Source: Gnetum montanum (Eukaryota; Streptophyta; Gnetopsida; Gnetales; Gnetaceae). Taken from it: a stretch of 64,000 nt of DNA. Shown piece by piece: positions 21,130 to 34,609 of this stretch; position 1 is the first letter of the stretch; every line of letters starts with the position of its first letter. Where the stretch lies: contig MNCI01002109.1 in NCBI GenBank assembly GCA_015680685.1, forward strand, positions 217,922-281,921. The letters are read 5' to 3'. The position numbers and the translations under genes are program-made. The notes beneath the pieces were generated by a model. The model searched no databases and was not told the origin of the DNA. It worked only from the letters and a program-made list of their open reading frames with translations.

Positions 21130-23456
21130 TTGCTATGGTTGAGTGGGGAGTTCCCCTTTCATTGTTGGAGCGGGTGGTAGTGGAACTATCGGCATATGAG
21201 TGGTGGTTGGATTCGTAGGATGGTACGTGTGTGGTATGTCTTCCATAGGAGAAGGAGTCCTAAAATACTCCCAAACTTGGTAGTGACGTTGTGGGGTTGC
21301 GTGACCCATAGAGTCACTTGGAGAAACTAGCTGCTGCATGTAGTAGTCATACGAGTTTGGTTGCCGATAAGGGTATTCTTGTCTAGGTGGTGGCATCCCC
21401 CATGACTGTGGGTGTTGCCACTACTGGTCTTGCCCGATAGGTTGTGGCAGAGTTCCACTTGGATAATATGTTAACAGTTGGTGGAACTGCCTTGGGTTAC
21501 CTTGGGGATAAGGTAACCTTCGGGGTGCTTGTCATCTGTTAAGTCCCCAGACTCTTATAGATGTGAGATTATTGGGAAACATTCCTTAGGATGGTCATAT
21601 TGGCAGATCTCACATCCACCGTCATTGTCTGTGTCTGAATCCATAACCTCATCAGCAATAGTCATTTTTCCCTTACCCTTGTCACGTGCATGGCCTGAAT
21701 CTCTCTGCTTTTTTTTATCATGGTCACTACTTCGTTCCTCCTTAGATTCCTCTATGATTTTTAGGACAATTTTAATTTTACTATCTAAGGAGCTCCATAT
21801 TTCATCTACCTTAGCTGATACTTCTGTTGTTAGCTTTTGAAGTGGAAGGTTTTTCTATTCACCAACTTTTCGAGTGGTGACTCATCCTCCTCATTGCAAA
21901 ATCTTACTCCCTTCTTTTGGAGGGAAGGATCGCAGTTATATTCTTCTGCGCTTTCTCTTTTCTATAGCTTCCCTTCTTCTTTAGCTACTTGCTTCAAAAA
22001 TCAATGAACTTCATGGGATCTAATCTCAGATAATCTCCCTTGGGCATAAGTCCCAAGGGTTCTCCTAGTTTCATGTCTTAGCCCATCTACGAGGTGGCGG
22101 AGTTGATCCTGTTGTGCATAACCATGGCCCAGGCAACGATGTAGCAATGCATAATATTAGCCCATGGCAGCATCCAAGGGTTCAAGATTGCCCTGCTTCC
22201 ATCCTTGGATCTGCTTACACAATTTGGACACTCTAGAGTACGTTTGGTATTTATCATTAAACAATTCTAGCATTGTACTCCACCTCCTAATGGTTTCTGG
22301 CTCTAAGGACCGGTACCAACTCTCTGCTTCTTTTATGAGTGTCCTAGGGAACAACTTTAAATTCTGCCACTCGTTCTCAATATTCTGCAAGGCATAGGCA
22401 TCATGGAATGCCTGTAAGTAATTCTGTGGATCAGCATTGTATTCCCCTTCGAACTATGGGATATTATTCATGTCTAGTCTCTTGATTTGACTATCTTTTT
22501 GGTGCCTTGTAGGTATTCTAATTGCCTCCATAATGTCTAACATACTCTAGGTTTCTAGTAGGGGTTCATCATGATCATCTCTCTCATGACGTCTCTGATG
22601 CCTACGTGGTTTCCTACTTTCCCTTCTTTCATGCCTTGATTCTCTAGAATGCCCTCATCCTCGCTCTCGACTCTCTCGTTGAGGTCTCTCATTTTGCTTA
22701 CCCTTATCCTCACCGTTGTGTTCCTGGTGACTACGTCCTGATGTGGAAGGAGAGGGTGAATGGTGTGACGAAGGGGAAGAAGAAGGGGAACCATTGCCAT
22801 GACAATGTTTCTTACCTTCTCTTTGGTGACTACAGCCCCAATCGTGATGACAATCAAAATCCTTACCCTTATCTTGTGCTTGTGTTCCCTTAGTGAACAC
22901 TTGGTGTTCGTGGAAATCAGAACCAGGGTTGTGTATCATGGAGCACAAGTTTTGATACCCTACCTCCACACTACTATTAGGAGGGGGAACATCATCTTGT
23001 GGAGAACCTATTGAGATAGGTTCACCACCCTTAACTTCTCTTATGATGGGTGAAGCATTACGGGGGACTTTACCCTTCAACAATGTGTGGCAACTCTCCT
23101 ACCACAAGTCCCGTTGACGTTGCACTTCTATGGAATGGTAGTCCCTTGTGTCATAATCTTCTACAATGTATTCAGTGTATATCTGTGTCATGTCTATTTG
23201 TGCAAGAGCACAAAGGAGCATGTTAGGGACTACATGATTTGGGGGTAACACTATGTTACCTTGCAAATCACACCAACACAGTTGTTCATCCTAATGGAGG
23301 ATAAAAGTAAAATCAGGTATATACTCATCATGATGAGTATACACTACCTAATACTCTTGAGGAACTAGCAAATATTGGCTATGTGTGTTAGACTGCCGAT
23401 AGTCTCTTGTGTGATTCCTAGGTGGTGAAGTGCTTTTATGAGAAGAAGAAGACATT
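21130..23456 (-). pseudogene. G gag
   Basis: Probable start at 23456 (MSSSSHKSTSPP). In order: a 5' part with a TP/YIPDF block, a Ser/His/Arg-rich low-complexity stretch (22650-22900), then NNIP, QNYLQAFHDAYAL, EAESWYRSLEPETIRRW, TMLELFNDKYQTYSR and ARHETRRTLGTYAQG-like motifs (22490-22030). A zinc-knuckle-like segment with CEICQYD-type spacing lies near 21600. The C-terminal part (21400-21130) is rich in Pro, Gln and Tyr. About half a dozen stops or frame changes break it; the retrotransposon gag domain is otherwise collinear with K. Confidence 0.82.
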
Positions 23457-23580
23457 GTTATCTTATTGGTGTACTACTGACTATTATTTAAAATTTCTTC
23501 TGATTAATCCTAAGGATTTGTTTAAGCTTCCCAACGATGTGGATCATTTCGTATGTTCTACTTAGCGCACAAACAACTTA

Positions 23581-23600
23581 GTCCCTGGCAACGACGCCAA
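23581..23600 (-). other. Primer-binding site of G (tRNA-Asp)
   Basis: On the minus strand TTGGCGTCGTTGCCAGGGAC directly follows the LTR. It differs from the tRNA-Asp complement (TGGCGCCGTTGCCGGGGA) at two positions and is the best preserved site in the window. Confidence 0.88.
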
Positions 23601-24406
23601 TGATGAGTGGCGAGGTACCCCCTTCACTCAACCATACGAATATGAGCGTTACACATATGATCTGATCAAACTCCATAGACTAAGTGCCTACACACCTTAT
23701 GGAACACTTCAGGTTAATCATTCATTGTCTTCCCAGAATTACTTGTATTTATCACGGTTGTATGGTTAATAAGTCTAAGGTATGTGATTTTTATAGTTTT
23801 TTATGCTTTATCTCCTATGCTAATGAGGTAAAGGGTGAAGAGACTAATCAACTAACTTTAACTAACTAACTAAGCCTTAATTAGCCTAGCATTAGCATCT
23901 GTTCCCACTTACCGTTCACACCCTAAACCAATGCAACCTTGATTACCAAACGCTATTCATTATTGGGATTACCAAGCATAACACACATGCTCGAAGTGGT
24001 CATACTGAATGCACTTAACTATGGGAGAAGGGTTGAGAGAGATTTAATTAACTAATAAATCATTTAAATGATGAACAATAAATAATAGTAATTAAAATCC
24101 TAATTAGCTTAGTCCATGCATTGCAAGGTTTATCCAACAGTTCATCTTTATTTTCATACACAAACTTGTGTTTAGGTACAATATTTGCTCGAATAAAGAT
24201 CCGTTCACTTTGGAGCTCCTACTGCGGGCACATGGAAATTATTCTATCTCTGGAGAGGTAAAACTGCCAGAGTTTCACTAAGGGTCTAGATCTAGATGAG
24301 AAACAAGGGAGAGCTACTTCTTATTTATAGAAATGGCAGCATACTGCGATATCGCGTACGCGATATCGTGTACAATACATCGCATACGCGATATCGCATC
24401 CCATCA
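23601..24406 (-). repeat. G 5' LTR
   Basis: On the minus strand starts TGATGGG after the TATGC target and ends CTCATCA next to the primer site. Contains a perfect 22-base palindrome at 24347-24368 (built on CGATATCGCG/CGCGATATCG) and CTATAAATAA at 24321-24330. Confidence 0.92.
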
Positions 24407-25870
24407 TATGCTCTAGGTCAATTATATGAACTACGAACCCATCAAATCTGAGAGTTGATCAAGCATGTGGAAAAAGAAGAAGGAGAGCTATGCAAATGGG
24501 AGAATGTAGAGGAAAACAACTAGGAACCAACTCTCCAAAAGAAAAGGATCCATATCTATGATGAGGAAAAAGAGATAGCTCTTGATGAGATGATTTTACA
24601 ACAAACCTTGTACATACAAAATTTTATCAATGAGCTTGAAGCAAAGCTAGGCGAGATGTTGGAAGGGATGAATTAGAAAGTTAAAACTTGTGTAGAAATC
24701 ATAGAGGATAGAGTGACACAAAGCAAATCAAGTGATCACAACAAAAGGAGGAAAAAGAACCAAGAAACAGCTAGGAACACTTATCGACAAACACAAAACA
24801 TGACTAAAGAAAGTGAGGCTATAAAATCAACCATAGACAAAGATAATGGATGTGACATTTGCATATATGACCATTTGAAGGGCCATTTCTTGGTCTTGTT
24901 GCATCTACATGAGTATTGGACAAGGGCATTAAATCCAAGGTTTGTACAAAAGCACATGCCCAAGAGATTTCCTCTTCCATGCAATAATCTTAAACAAATC
25001 CAAAACCAACCATGCTATCTTGTGGGGAGGGGGGGACTTATTACCAACCTTAACACTGGCATCAATTGTAGTGGTAACAACCACAATCATGGGGGAGGCC
25101 ACCACCAAACCAACCTTGTCCTTCCTATGAACCAAACCCACATGGGTATTATGTTCAACACCTTGTTTCACCAACTAGTTTTACTTCCTCTACTTCAAAT
25201 CATCACTACCACTCTCCCAAATATCATTATCTTGCAACATCTTATATAAGATCACCACCTCACACATCTCATCCTACATCATATCCTCAATATTTTCATA
25301 CTCAACTTCATCATATGTCACCTCCAACAACATAGGAAGGTTCAACATCATAACATCAACTAGAGAATGCCACTTGTGCTACGAACATACATGTAAATGA
25401 TAATGCTAGTAGATCTCAACCACAATGTTGGAAGCATCCCTTCTAGAGGAAAGGTCGTAAGCCAAGGCAAAACACTCATGTACCTACTACATCACCTAAA
25501 CCAACACAAGGTCAATCTGATGCAACAACCTTCCTCACAAAAATGATGTCTCCTAATATGCAAAAGCCAACAACCATCACCACTCTAACACAAGACATAA
25601 ATGATAACCCTATCGTTGTGGAGAGACAAAAGAATCCATGCATCACCAATAATGATAAAGGGTGTAGTTGTAGGCTGAAAGTTCAAAATTGAAACACAAC
25701 CCCTATACTAATCCACCACAAAGTTTAGGAGCAAGTGTGTGAGCAAAAGCTAGTCTACACAGTAGCCACTAAACTAGAAGACACCTAGTGGCTTGAAAAT
25801 GAGAATATAAAGTTGTTTCAAAGATGCATGGAAGTAACTAATTTTCTTATTGGTTCTGGAATTTTCTAAT
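24407..25870 (+). pseudogene. F gag, C-terminal part and post-protease scrap
   Basis: Resumes the frame cut at 17433: after the repeated TATGC it reads ALGQLYELRTHQI, matching the AQGRLSKLRFHQIQ block of H. A 178-residue open piece (24713-25249) holds a Lys-rich stretch, then GCDICIYDHLKGHF and ALNPRFVQK, the CEICQYDHPKGCC-like motif of the other copies. A His/Asn/Pro/Tyr-rich region follows to about 25600. Near 25630-25860 come KNPCITNNDKGCSC and ATKLEDT-WL, which in H and K lie after the protease. The protease core with DSG has therefore been lost between about 25600 and 25630. Confidence 0.75.
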
Positions 25871-27932
25871 TCTTCATATGTTTTCCATTTACTAATATTT
25901 TTATTTTCTCTATATTTTTCTTCTTTATTGAGTGATTCTCTTTATGTTTAATGAATGTATTTTATGTTTTTATTAACAAAATTACCAAGTCATGATGTAG
26001 AAGTCAATGCTATGTGTTGGATTTTTTGTGTTATGTTATCAAGATGATTGGGTAAGTAATTGTGTAAAGTAGTTAGACCACCTCATCCATCCCTCCAGTT
26101 CTTTGAATAAAATGTCTTTTTCATGGAAACAATTTGGTTCTTCTTTTATGAAACTAAAATTAATCAATGATCAATGTACCTTGAAGAAAGAGGAAATGAC
26201 CAAGTGGGAATGACAAAGGGTGTAACCTCAAGGGAACTTGTTGGATTCTTTTCTTGACTTCCTTCATGAGGTTTATGACTCCTCTTGGAATGTATCATCA
26301 CTTCCCTGTCAACCAATAAAAAGGAAGCTTTGTCTTTGCATGATGTCATTCCCATTCAAAAAACAAAAACAAAAACAAAAAACACAAAAAAAAAAAGAAA
26401 AAAAAACAATGATGGGAATTCAAAGCACACCCCTTAGACACAATAATTGACTACAAGCATTGGTTATGGGGCTAGAAAGACATGTTACCCATGTCTGAAG
26501 GCACCCCTCTAACTAAGGTCCTTCCTTCCTTCTTCTCTTTTCTTCTCTTTTTGGAGTGATGATCATTCTTTGAGGTGGTTGTGGACTCATGGTGGTTGGC
26601 AAGATAGAACACATTAATGTGAGGTCATTGTTCATGGTAAGGACTTGGTTTGAACTTGGACGAATAGGTATGTTGATCATTTTAATCACTCTTGTCACAA
26701 GAACCTATTATGAACATGGTCAAGTACCGTACATCCCAATTTCTACAATCCTTTCTCATTCCATTATTCACCTCACTACTGCATGTGATTATGAGCCTTT
26801 TGGTTTTGTGTAGTATAGTGCAACATCCTAGCCATGACAATTGTGTGTTGTTTGGAACAAAGGCATGGTCTACATTTAACTTCTTGGGTGTCCATGGACA
26901 TCTATAAAACTGGTTATGCAAGGGCATCATGGCAGAAGCCTACTTTGGGGAGGACTCACTTACATAACTTTTGTTGATCATGGCTTTAAACTAACCTTCA
27001 CATCTTCCAGAACATCAATGACAATTTCTCTGAATTTATGCATAATTTTGGGACTTCTTCTCATCTGTTTTATTAATTTTTCCTACTTTTCTATTTCCAT
27101 ATCCATTAATATTTCTTGGCCATCTTCTAAATTAGACCTTTGGTTTCAATTATTCAAAAACCTATGTGCTTTTGGAGTTACACTTATTAGTCATGAGGGC
27201 TAGGGATGCCTACTTTAAAATTTTCCAACATCCTATTTTTGAACATCATGATAACTAATAGTAATTGATCAAAATAATGTAAACAGCTCGATGATTTTAG
27301 TTACCTCATAGCCTTGGGCATAGTATGCTATAATCACCTTGTGCTTAAAAGAAAACTAAGGGATTCGAAAACGGTTAATTATTAAGGAAAATTTACCACA
27401 ACTAATGTTGATCCTTTGGTAACTATAGGTGATGCTAAAAGAAACACCTAAGGAAGAAGGTCTTTTGTTAGGCACAAAAACAAAGCTAAGAGAGGCACAA
27501 CAGAGGATATGAACATGGGAAAATCGTAGCACATACAAGATAGTAGCTTAAAACTTGCATGCTTGCTAGATCCATGGGGTGATGAGAAGAAATTTTAGTC
27601 TACCCTTCAAGAATGTTCTGCATAACTAGAAAAGCGTCAACATAACAATCAAGGTTAAAATTTTGCCACCACTAGCAAGAACAAGAAGAATAATCTTCAA
27701 CGGATTTTTAAAGACCTTTGCAAATTTTGCAATCTTCAATATCTATCTAGTATTTTTATCACTTTGTCATTTTCTATGCATCCACTCGAATAAAATTTTG
27801 TAATGTGGCACTTAGAGTTAGTCAGTAGTTTGCATAGCAGTCAATAATCCCATACATTCCTAATATTTTGTAAGGAACTTGTTCCTCATTTTATTTAACT
27901 TAAGGATGAGTTTTCATTCAGTCATGGGGGTA
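25871..27932 (+). other. F 3' non-coding region
   Basis: Contains the 'gaattcaaagcacacccctta' block at 26415 and the 'catgtctgaaggcacccctctaac' block at 26490 shared with A and J, and ends with GTCATGGGGGTA before the LTR. No pol sequence lies between gag and this region. The stretch 27230-27830 has no similarity I can place. Confidence 0.65.
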
Positions 27933-28782
27933 TGATGAGTTATGATTTTCTTAGCTCCGATATTGGATACCTGATATCGGGCCCCTACACACATTATCAG
28001 ATATTTGATATCAGGGGGTATGGGTCAGCCTATAAATATAGCACTTGGACGCACAGTTTGGGTAATAGTTTTGCATTAGTTTTTCATAGTTTTGTCAATA
28101 GAGTAGCTGAACTCTTGTAGTTTTATTTCATAATCTTATAGAATAGTTGATGAATGCCCATAGAGTGGATCTGAGTCAGTTATATGAAGCCTTATTCAAG
28201 TGGAAATGCACCTGGATATATTCCATGAATGGCAATAAGATTGAGATTGATTCTTATTCATTGTAGTACTTTAACTTATATTAGATTTACTTTCCATGAA
28301 ATTTACTTTTCATGTACTTAGTTAATATTTACATTTTAATGCATGTTAATTAATTAAGCACATAAGTATGATCGCTTTGAGCATGTGTATGACTCTTGGT
28401 AATCCCAACAACGCTTAATGTTTGGTAACCTAATAGCATTATATGTGTTCAAGATGTGCATGGAAAGTGGGATCAGATACTTATGTTATGGTAGTTGATT
28501 ATTAATTAGTAATTAGATTAGTTGAATTAGTTATAAACTGATTTTAAACCTATTTTTAATTGTAGAATAATAAAATATAAAATAATAAAAATCATATGTC
28601 TCACTCTCGACTAAACAATATGTGACAAAGCTACCACTAGTCCAAGTGGGAAGACAGTGAACTGTGATCAAGGCATAGCAATCTAGATGCCACAACTAGT
28701 CCCATCCATAGAATTTTACCAAATCATGCATGAACACTTGTGATTCATATGGTTGGACGTAGGGGTACCTCGTCGCTCATCA
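27933..28782 (+). repeat. F 3' LTR
   Basis: TGATGAG to CTCATCA, collinear with 15443-16277 (shared GATATCGGGCCCC, CCTATAAATATAGC, 'aattaattaagcacataagtatg'). Clearly diverged but without large gaps. Confidence 0.9.
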
Positions 28783-29519
28783 GTTGTCTTCCCACTTCTA
28801 GTTAGTGAGGTTCAAGTCTAGGGTTTAAATCTTAGTGAGACATATGATTGGTTAATGTTGTAAGGCTCTTAATAATCCTAATTGTAAACATAGTTGATGA
28901 TAATATTCTAAGTCTAATTAACTAGGAAAACATAAATCTATCTTAGCCTAATGTAATGGATATCTAGTCCTAGTCTATTGTACATGCCTTGGACTCATGT
29001 AGTTATCACTAGGACTACCAAGTGGTATTACTACTAAGCAAATCAAGCAATGCCACTCATAGGTTACCAGATAACTACACTTAGTGCTCAAAACTAGTTG
29101 TATTAATTCTAGTTACTAATAACATGTAAAATAAAGTGCTTGAAATGTAAATTATTAACTATGAAAGTAAGAAAATTATTCTAAGTAAACATATACAAAA
29201 CTAAGTGAATCTTGCAATGATGAAAAGCAATCTCAATCTTTATTGTTAATCATGAACTATGTCCAAGTATAATTCACTTGAATAAAGATACCACACAACT
29301 ACTCAACACCACACTATGAGTATTTGCTCTATCACTAAACTACAAAACAAAACTGCAAGAGTTTGACTAAGTGTTGGAATGGAAAGTCCACGTTTATGCA
29401 TCCAAGTGCTAGTATTTATAAGGTTTCACAAATCCCAAGACATCACATTAATGATAACATAGAATAGGCTATGACATTATAGCTATGATATTACATCTTC
29501 ACAAAAAATGGTTTCATCA
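28783..29519 (-). repeat. J 3' LTR, proximal fragment
   Basis: Continues the LTR interrupted by F. It matches 39665-40424 and ends at TTTCATCA next to TACCCCCATGACTA, the reverse of the polypurine block. TTATAAATAC (minus strand CCTTATAAATA) lies near 29415. Confidence 0.88.
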
Positions 29520-29639
29520 TACCCCCATGACTAACTAAAAACTTGTCCTCTAGTTAAACAAAATGAGGATAGAGTTCTTTACAAAATTGGGAGGTAGACT
29601 TAACTTGACATGCCTAACTATTTACATGACTCTGTGAAT

Positions 29640-31110
29640 GCTGCATTGATGTGTTTATAAAAGGACATAATGAACATGACAAAACAAAACAAAAAATTGA
29701 AGTAGCTCAATATAGCCTTATGTTCAAGGTAGTGGAGGCTCTTCCATTGACTTCTTCCCTTTGTCATCAAGATTCTAAAATTGGTAACAATTCAAGAGTA
29801 CTTGAAGCTTTTCTTCCTCTATTTTTGGATCATGTACTATCTATGCTAATTGATAGATGTTTGATGGAGTCGGTACATCCCATGGACATGGTAGCTCTAA
29901 GAACATCTTGTTGGATTTCACATACCACATTGCAAACTATTTCCATTCTTCTTTAAAAGCCTTGGCTACCTTTCTTAGTTCTTGATAGTTTGACATACAA
30001 TGTGCTAGGTTTGCTACTACATCTTTTTACCCTTGGTAGCTAGCCTTTACAATCTCAAGCTCAAAGTATACGACATGTAGTTTCTACAAGGCATCCTTTT
30101 GATTAGCAAACTCCTTCTCGTACAACGCATACATGACTGCTACATGCTATTCTAGCTCATTTCTTGGCTTGCCTATTGTTAACATGGCCAAATTAGCATA
30201 CTAAAGGTTTTCTAATCCCATGTACTCTATCAAATATTCTATCTATAGGTCCTTATTCTTCACTTTAGTTTGGTGAATATGAGTGAGGCTATTTAGGATG
30301 AGATCCCAATTTGGATTTTGAGCAAAGATTGAACTGATTTTGGATTTTTCCATTTGGATTTCTTTTTTGTTGATTTGTTTGTACATGTCCACTTTTTCTC
30401 CAAAGTGTTCTTTGAGCTTCTTATGTCTTTTAACCTGATTCTGTCATGCACTTATTTCAATTTCATACTTTTTCCAAATGGCATGGACTTCTTTCATTGA
30501 TAAGGTTCTATTTTCTTTGGCTAATTTGTTAATGTCCTGGTTGATTCTAAGGAGTTACTCTTGTAGTAGATGGATGCATTCTTTAAGAACATTCTTTTAT
30601 TTTTCTACATTAGTCGACCGAGTATTATCTACAATGAGCTTTTTATTTCATCCTCTAATGCTATGAGAGCTTTGACATGTGCATAGGTTTGTGCTTCTGA
30701 GGCATTCCACAACACCTTTTCTCTCTCCATATCAATCTTGATGTTGTGGACAATGATTTGCCTTACTTGATCTGTTCTTCCAAAATTTGTAAACTTCTCC
30801 TATGTACCATTCTACATTAGTAAATAGTGTTGGCCACAAGGGAGATGTCTAGAGTTGTGTTTTTACTACTTCTGGGGTGAACTCCATAAATGGGCCAAAT
30901 TTGAGTTCCATGATGACCATGGACATGATGGATTTCTCTTGGATGGCTTGGAGGCATTCATTGGACAACATGAGACGTTGTCCCTATTCTGGTGTTAGTA
31001 GTGCTTCTACCTCTACTTGTGAAAAGTGCTTAGTAGCAAGAGTTTATTGGTGAATGCTAAATGACTAATTCTCCTATTCTACATGTTCGGCTTGCAGGGT
31101 TTATTCTCTT
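29640..31110 (-). pseudogene. J ORFx (coiled-coil protein, post-integrase position)
   Basis: Minus-strand translation aligns with E's ORFx over most of its length. The N-terminal block is ELKFGPFMEFTPEVVKTQL...SPLWPTLFTNVEWYIGEVY (near 30950-30800), against ELNFGPFLKNALEDVRLQL...SLMWPIITTSGEWYLGETY in E. The C-terminal block has WYVKSNKMFLELPCPWDV (near 29930-29880). The middle is Lys/Glu/Leu-rich and fits a coiled coil. Several stops and frameshifts are present. It lies downstream of integrase and just upstream of the polypurine tract, where envelope-like ORFs occur in some Athila elements, but I see no signal peptide or transmembrane segment that would make it an envelope. Function unknown. 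Confidence 0.65.
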
Positions 31111-33250
31111 GCTTGGCCTCTCTCATGGCCTCTTGATCTTTTGCCACCTTGTTGAGAAGGTCCTTCAGCTGTTGGTCTCTTTAGGACCATCTATAATCAA
31201 TAAGAGTTTGAGATTATTAAACAGTTTACATTAGTTCATAGCAATTCATTATCCTTCTTGTACTTTTGTTTTGATCAAGTTCTTATCTTATTATGATTGC
31301 AAAGTTAGAAATTTTTTTTAAAAGCCCTAAAATGTTATATTTCTAATTATTATGACCTTCCACAGTTGTCATTTCTTGTTTATTGTGTCCCTGTTTGGTT
31401 GATATGGTTAATTGGGATGATTAGTTAGCTCCTTTGGTTTAAATTTGATTAGTTAGCTATAATGTTCTTATTATTCTTTTATACTTATCCTTTATAATGC
31501 CTTTTGGGTGTTAGAAAATTTTAGCTCAAAATTTTTAGATGTGTGCACAATAGACCCCCTCCTCTCCCTCCCTCCCCGCCCCCCAAAAAAAAAACGAAGT
31601 TGAGCACTCAAGGATCAACAGGGTTCAAAATTCATAGAAATTGAAGCTACGATGAGGATGTTATAGCTTCAAGAAGTTTGGTTGCCATAGCTCAAAAAAA
31701 TAGCAAAAACTCCTCTTACTTCAAAATGGTGAAATGAAAGATTTTGTAACTCTTGATGCATATATATACTATTTTTGTTGGCATGACATCATAGATGCAA
31801 CATCATAGGGCATACAACGTTGTAACTACAATGTCACCATAAAATTTTTTTAAGTTTTTGACAATTTTCAATGGAGAAAATGAGTCAATTGGATGATTTG
31901 GGTGACATAAAGACTATTTAAAAGATCTTGGATCATAGATGATTCTTAGGATTTAAAATTTTATCATTCAAAAGTCTTAAGGAAGGAATTTCGAGTAACA
32001 AAAGTTTGTTGAGTCTGTATGAGATGGATTGAAGGTTCTTAGTTGATGGGCAATTTTTAAGATGGTATAGGAAGTGTTTATTGAGTCTTAATCATATTGG
32101 AAGCACAAGATGATGTGAAGTTTCTTGCCAAGTATGAGATACAACAGTTATACAAGTGGATCCTTCTCAAGTATAACCATGCCTAAAAGTATTCCTAGGC
32201 ATTGAAGGAGTTGAATGTAAGACATACTTATCTAACAAAACACGTGTTAATATTGCCAGATTGGGAAAATAACACTATATTATATAAAACCATGAAGTTA
32301 TGATTAAATATACAATGAAGTGATATAGAATGTGGGAGGGATTGCTGAAATTAGAACATGAGATGTCTTATCATAAGCAGAATGAATCCTTATGTGTGAT
32401 GTGTGGTTAAGGTAATCACTAGCCTTTCTATTCAAGATTCGAACAAAGTCCAAACCACTTTCTAGTGACATTGCATTGTTTCATCTTTGAGACTAACAAT
32501 CACAAGACCACCATTGTTGCAAGGAGTATTACCACTTGGCAATGTTGTTCAAGGAAGAATTTTATTAATAGTAATTTTTTAAAAAATATTTTTGAGAAGT
32601 TACCTACCTTTAGGCATGGGTAACATGTCTTTCCAATGACATGGTAAGGTAGCACTTATTATACTCTTCCATTTTTCATTAGAACTCAAGAGAATAATAC
32701 ATCCTTGACAATAAGATAGAACTCATAACAATGATCCTAGAGAATCCACAAGTCCCCTTGATGTCACACTTTTCATTTCCACTTGGTTCTTCACTCTTCT
32801 ATCCATGCATGATGATCACAAGTTTATTCTTAATTTTATTGTAATAAGAATATCATTATGACCATGGTAGAAACCTTTTATTATTAGAAATGAGTGGATG
32901 GATGATGTGGTCTCACTATATAGATAATCAACACTTCATGATTTAATAATATAGGGTAGTCTTCACCTTATTGGGACTACATTTTGCTTTATTCCATGCA
33001 CTTTATTGAAAATTAACAAAAATATGTACAAGTGAAATAATGTCAAAGTATAGAAAAACTATAAAAGATATCAAGAATTAAAAAGATAGTAAGAATGAAA
33101 ATTTGGCAAAGAATTTGAAAATGTCAAAGAATAGAAAATTATTAAGAAATTGGAAAATATAATAGTATATGAAAAGATATCAAGAAATATGAAAAGGTAA
33201 TAAGAAAATGAAAGATTTAGTATGATACCTATGTGTCGCATGGAACACCC
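31111..33250 (-). other. J non-coding region between integrase and ORFx
   Basis: Holds family 3'-region blocks in minus orientation (polypurine-like CACCCCCATGAC near 33250, 'ggcatgggtaacatgtctttcc' near 32615) and a C/T-rich run at 31555-31590. No coding similarity recognised. Confidence 0.5.
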
Positions 33251-33299
33251 CCATGACTTTTATCAAGAATAGTTAACTAGAAAATTGAACAAATAGAGG

Positions 33300-34609
33300 A
33301 CAATTGGAAAGATAAGGTAGAATTCATAATAGAACTGGGATGTTCATAATAAGGCTTGACCTGTTGGATATTCATCAGAATGAGCTGATGTGGACTAGTT
33401 GGATGGTAAATTTGCATGGCACTAGATGGATAGGTTGCCTAGATGATGTATGGCCCTTCCCAAAGTGTTTGAAACTTAGCCTTATTGTACATGGTTGGGC
33501 TTATAGTATAAGACCTTATTGGCTGGCTAGATGAATACTTGACATATTCATGCATCATCCCTATGCTTAGAGTACTTATTATGAATTTCATTACTCATGA
33601 GGACTACCATCCTATTCTCCTCTAATAGCTTAAGGTTCATAAGTCATTCTTTTTAGGCTAAGCTCAAGTCTAGGTCTAGTTTATTGGTAGTAGCTAGACT
33701 TTAGAGCTCTGCCTAGATTGGAAGTATAGGTGATTTTCCATAAACTAACTCATAGGTCAAGTATCCAATGGAAAGTTTCCATGTAGTTCTATAGGCTCTT
33801 AGAGCATCATTTAACTTGGTGCTTCAATCCTTCCTAAATCAAGTAACTATCCTAGTTAATACCCTTGTAATTTATCAATTAGTTACTTCAACCTAACCAT
33901 TTTCTTTGGGATGATATAGTGTGATCAATTTATGGTTCACCTCAAGCTACTACATGAGTTTCTTAAATGTAGCACTCATGAAATGAGTTCCATTATCAGA
34001 GATGAGCATCCTTGGTACTCTGAATAGATTTACCTCATGTTGTTGGAAAAATTTGGTAGTTGTTTTGGCTATACACTCTTTTACTGTAGCTTCCTTTTTC
34101 CACTTTGCACAATAATCAATGGGCACTATGATATAAGCTTTCCCACTTGACATTGGTGTGATGGGTCCCATGAAGTTAATTCCCAAAATATCAAATGGTT
34201 CTAATGGATAAATCCATTGTTGTGGCCCTTCATTTCTAGCTATTATTCCTCCATCTCGTTGACCTCTTTCACAAGATTGAATGAACTTATGGGCATCCCA
34301 AAATATGGTCAACAATATGTAGTCTTCCATCATTAGTTTAAGTGTTGTCCTATGTCCAACATAATTATCACCACATGGTCCTTCATGCATATCTTTTAGG
34401 ATCCTCTGTTTATCATCTTTTGGTACACACCATTGTACTAACCCATCAACATAGATCTTGTAAAGATTCCCATTTATCTCCATATATCTTTTGACTTTGT
34501 GAAGGAATTTTTCTCTTTGTTTCCTACTACACTTAGCAAGAAGCTCTTGCATGATCAAGTAGATCATGTAATCAATAGTCCATGGCTTCTTTGTTGAGTT
34601 AACAACCAC
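33300..34609 (-). pseudogene. J integrase
   Basis: A 219-residue open piece (34609-33950) is followed by a broken C-terminal part. The zinc-binding N-terminal domain is damaged: HEGPCGDNYVGH has lost the usual GGH His and CERGQRDGG has lost the second Cys. In the catalytic core the first acidic residue is replaced: DILGINFMGPI has Asn where the family has Asp (GIDFMGP). The second, SDNGTHF, is present, and the Glu region (YHPKENG-x-VEVTN) follows after stops at 33950. The C-terminal domain near 33500-33350 matches the K segment with the 'LWEGPYII' motif. It would be inactive. Confidence 0.8.

Larger units (their letters stand above)
17434..24406 (-). mobile_element. Element G: complete but internally deleted LTR retrotransposon, TSD TATGC
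   Basis: TATGC occurs at 17429-17433 and 24407-24411. Minus-strand order: LTR (23601-24406), primer-binding site, gag, protease, then directly the 3' non-coding region and LTR (17434-18225). Reverse transcriptase, RNase H and integrase are absent. The deletion junction is near 20165, where sequence matching K at about 57900 joins sequence matching K at about 60777, a loss of about 2.9 kb relative to K. The two LTRs differ at roughly one base in ten over the first 200 by eye, mostly transitions, so even this innermost insertion is old. Confidence 0.92.
15443..28782 (+). mobile_element. Element F: gag-only LTR retrotransposon nested in the J LTR
   Basis: LTRs at 15443-16277 and 27933-28782. 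The flanks ATTCT (15438-15442) and GTTGT (28783-28787) each differ by one base from ATTGT, the sequence at the empty site in J's intact 5' LTR (39660-39664), so the 5-bp target duplication is confirmed by an internal empty site. Between the LTRs only gag, the scrap just after the protease, and the 3' non-coding region remain; protease core, reverse transcriptase, RNase H and integrase are absent. Element G interrupts gag at 17434-24406; without it F is about 6.4 kb. Confidence 0.88.

Noticed and set aside
29640-31110. ORFx as a true envelope gene
   Set aside because: Position fits, but no signal peptide or transmembrane segment is visible in E, J or D, and the bulk is coiled coil.
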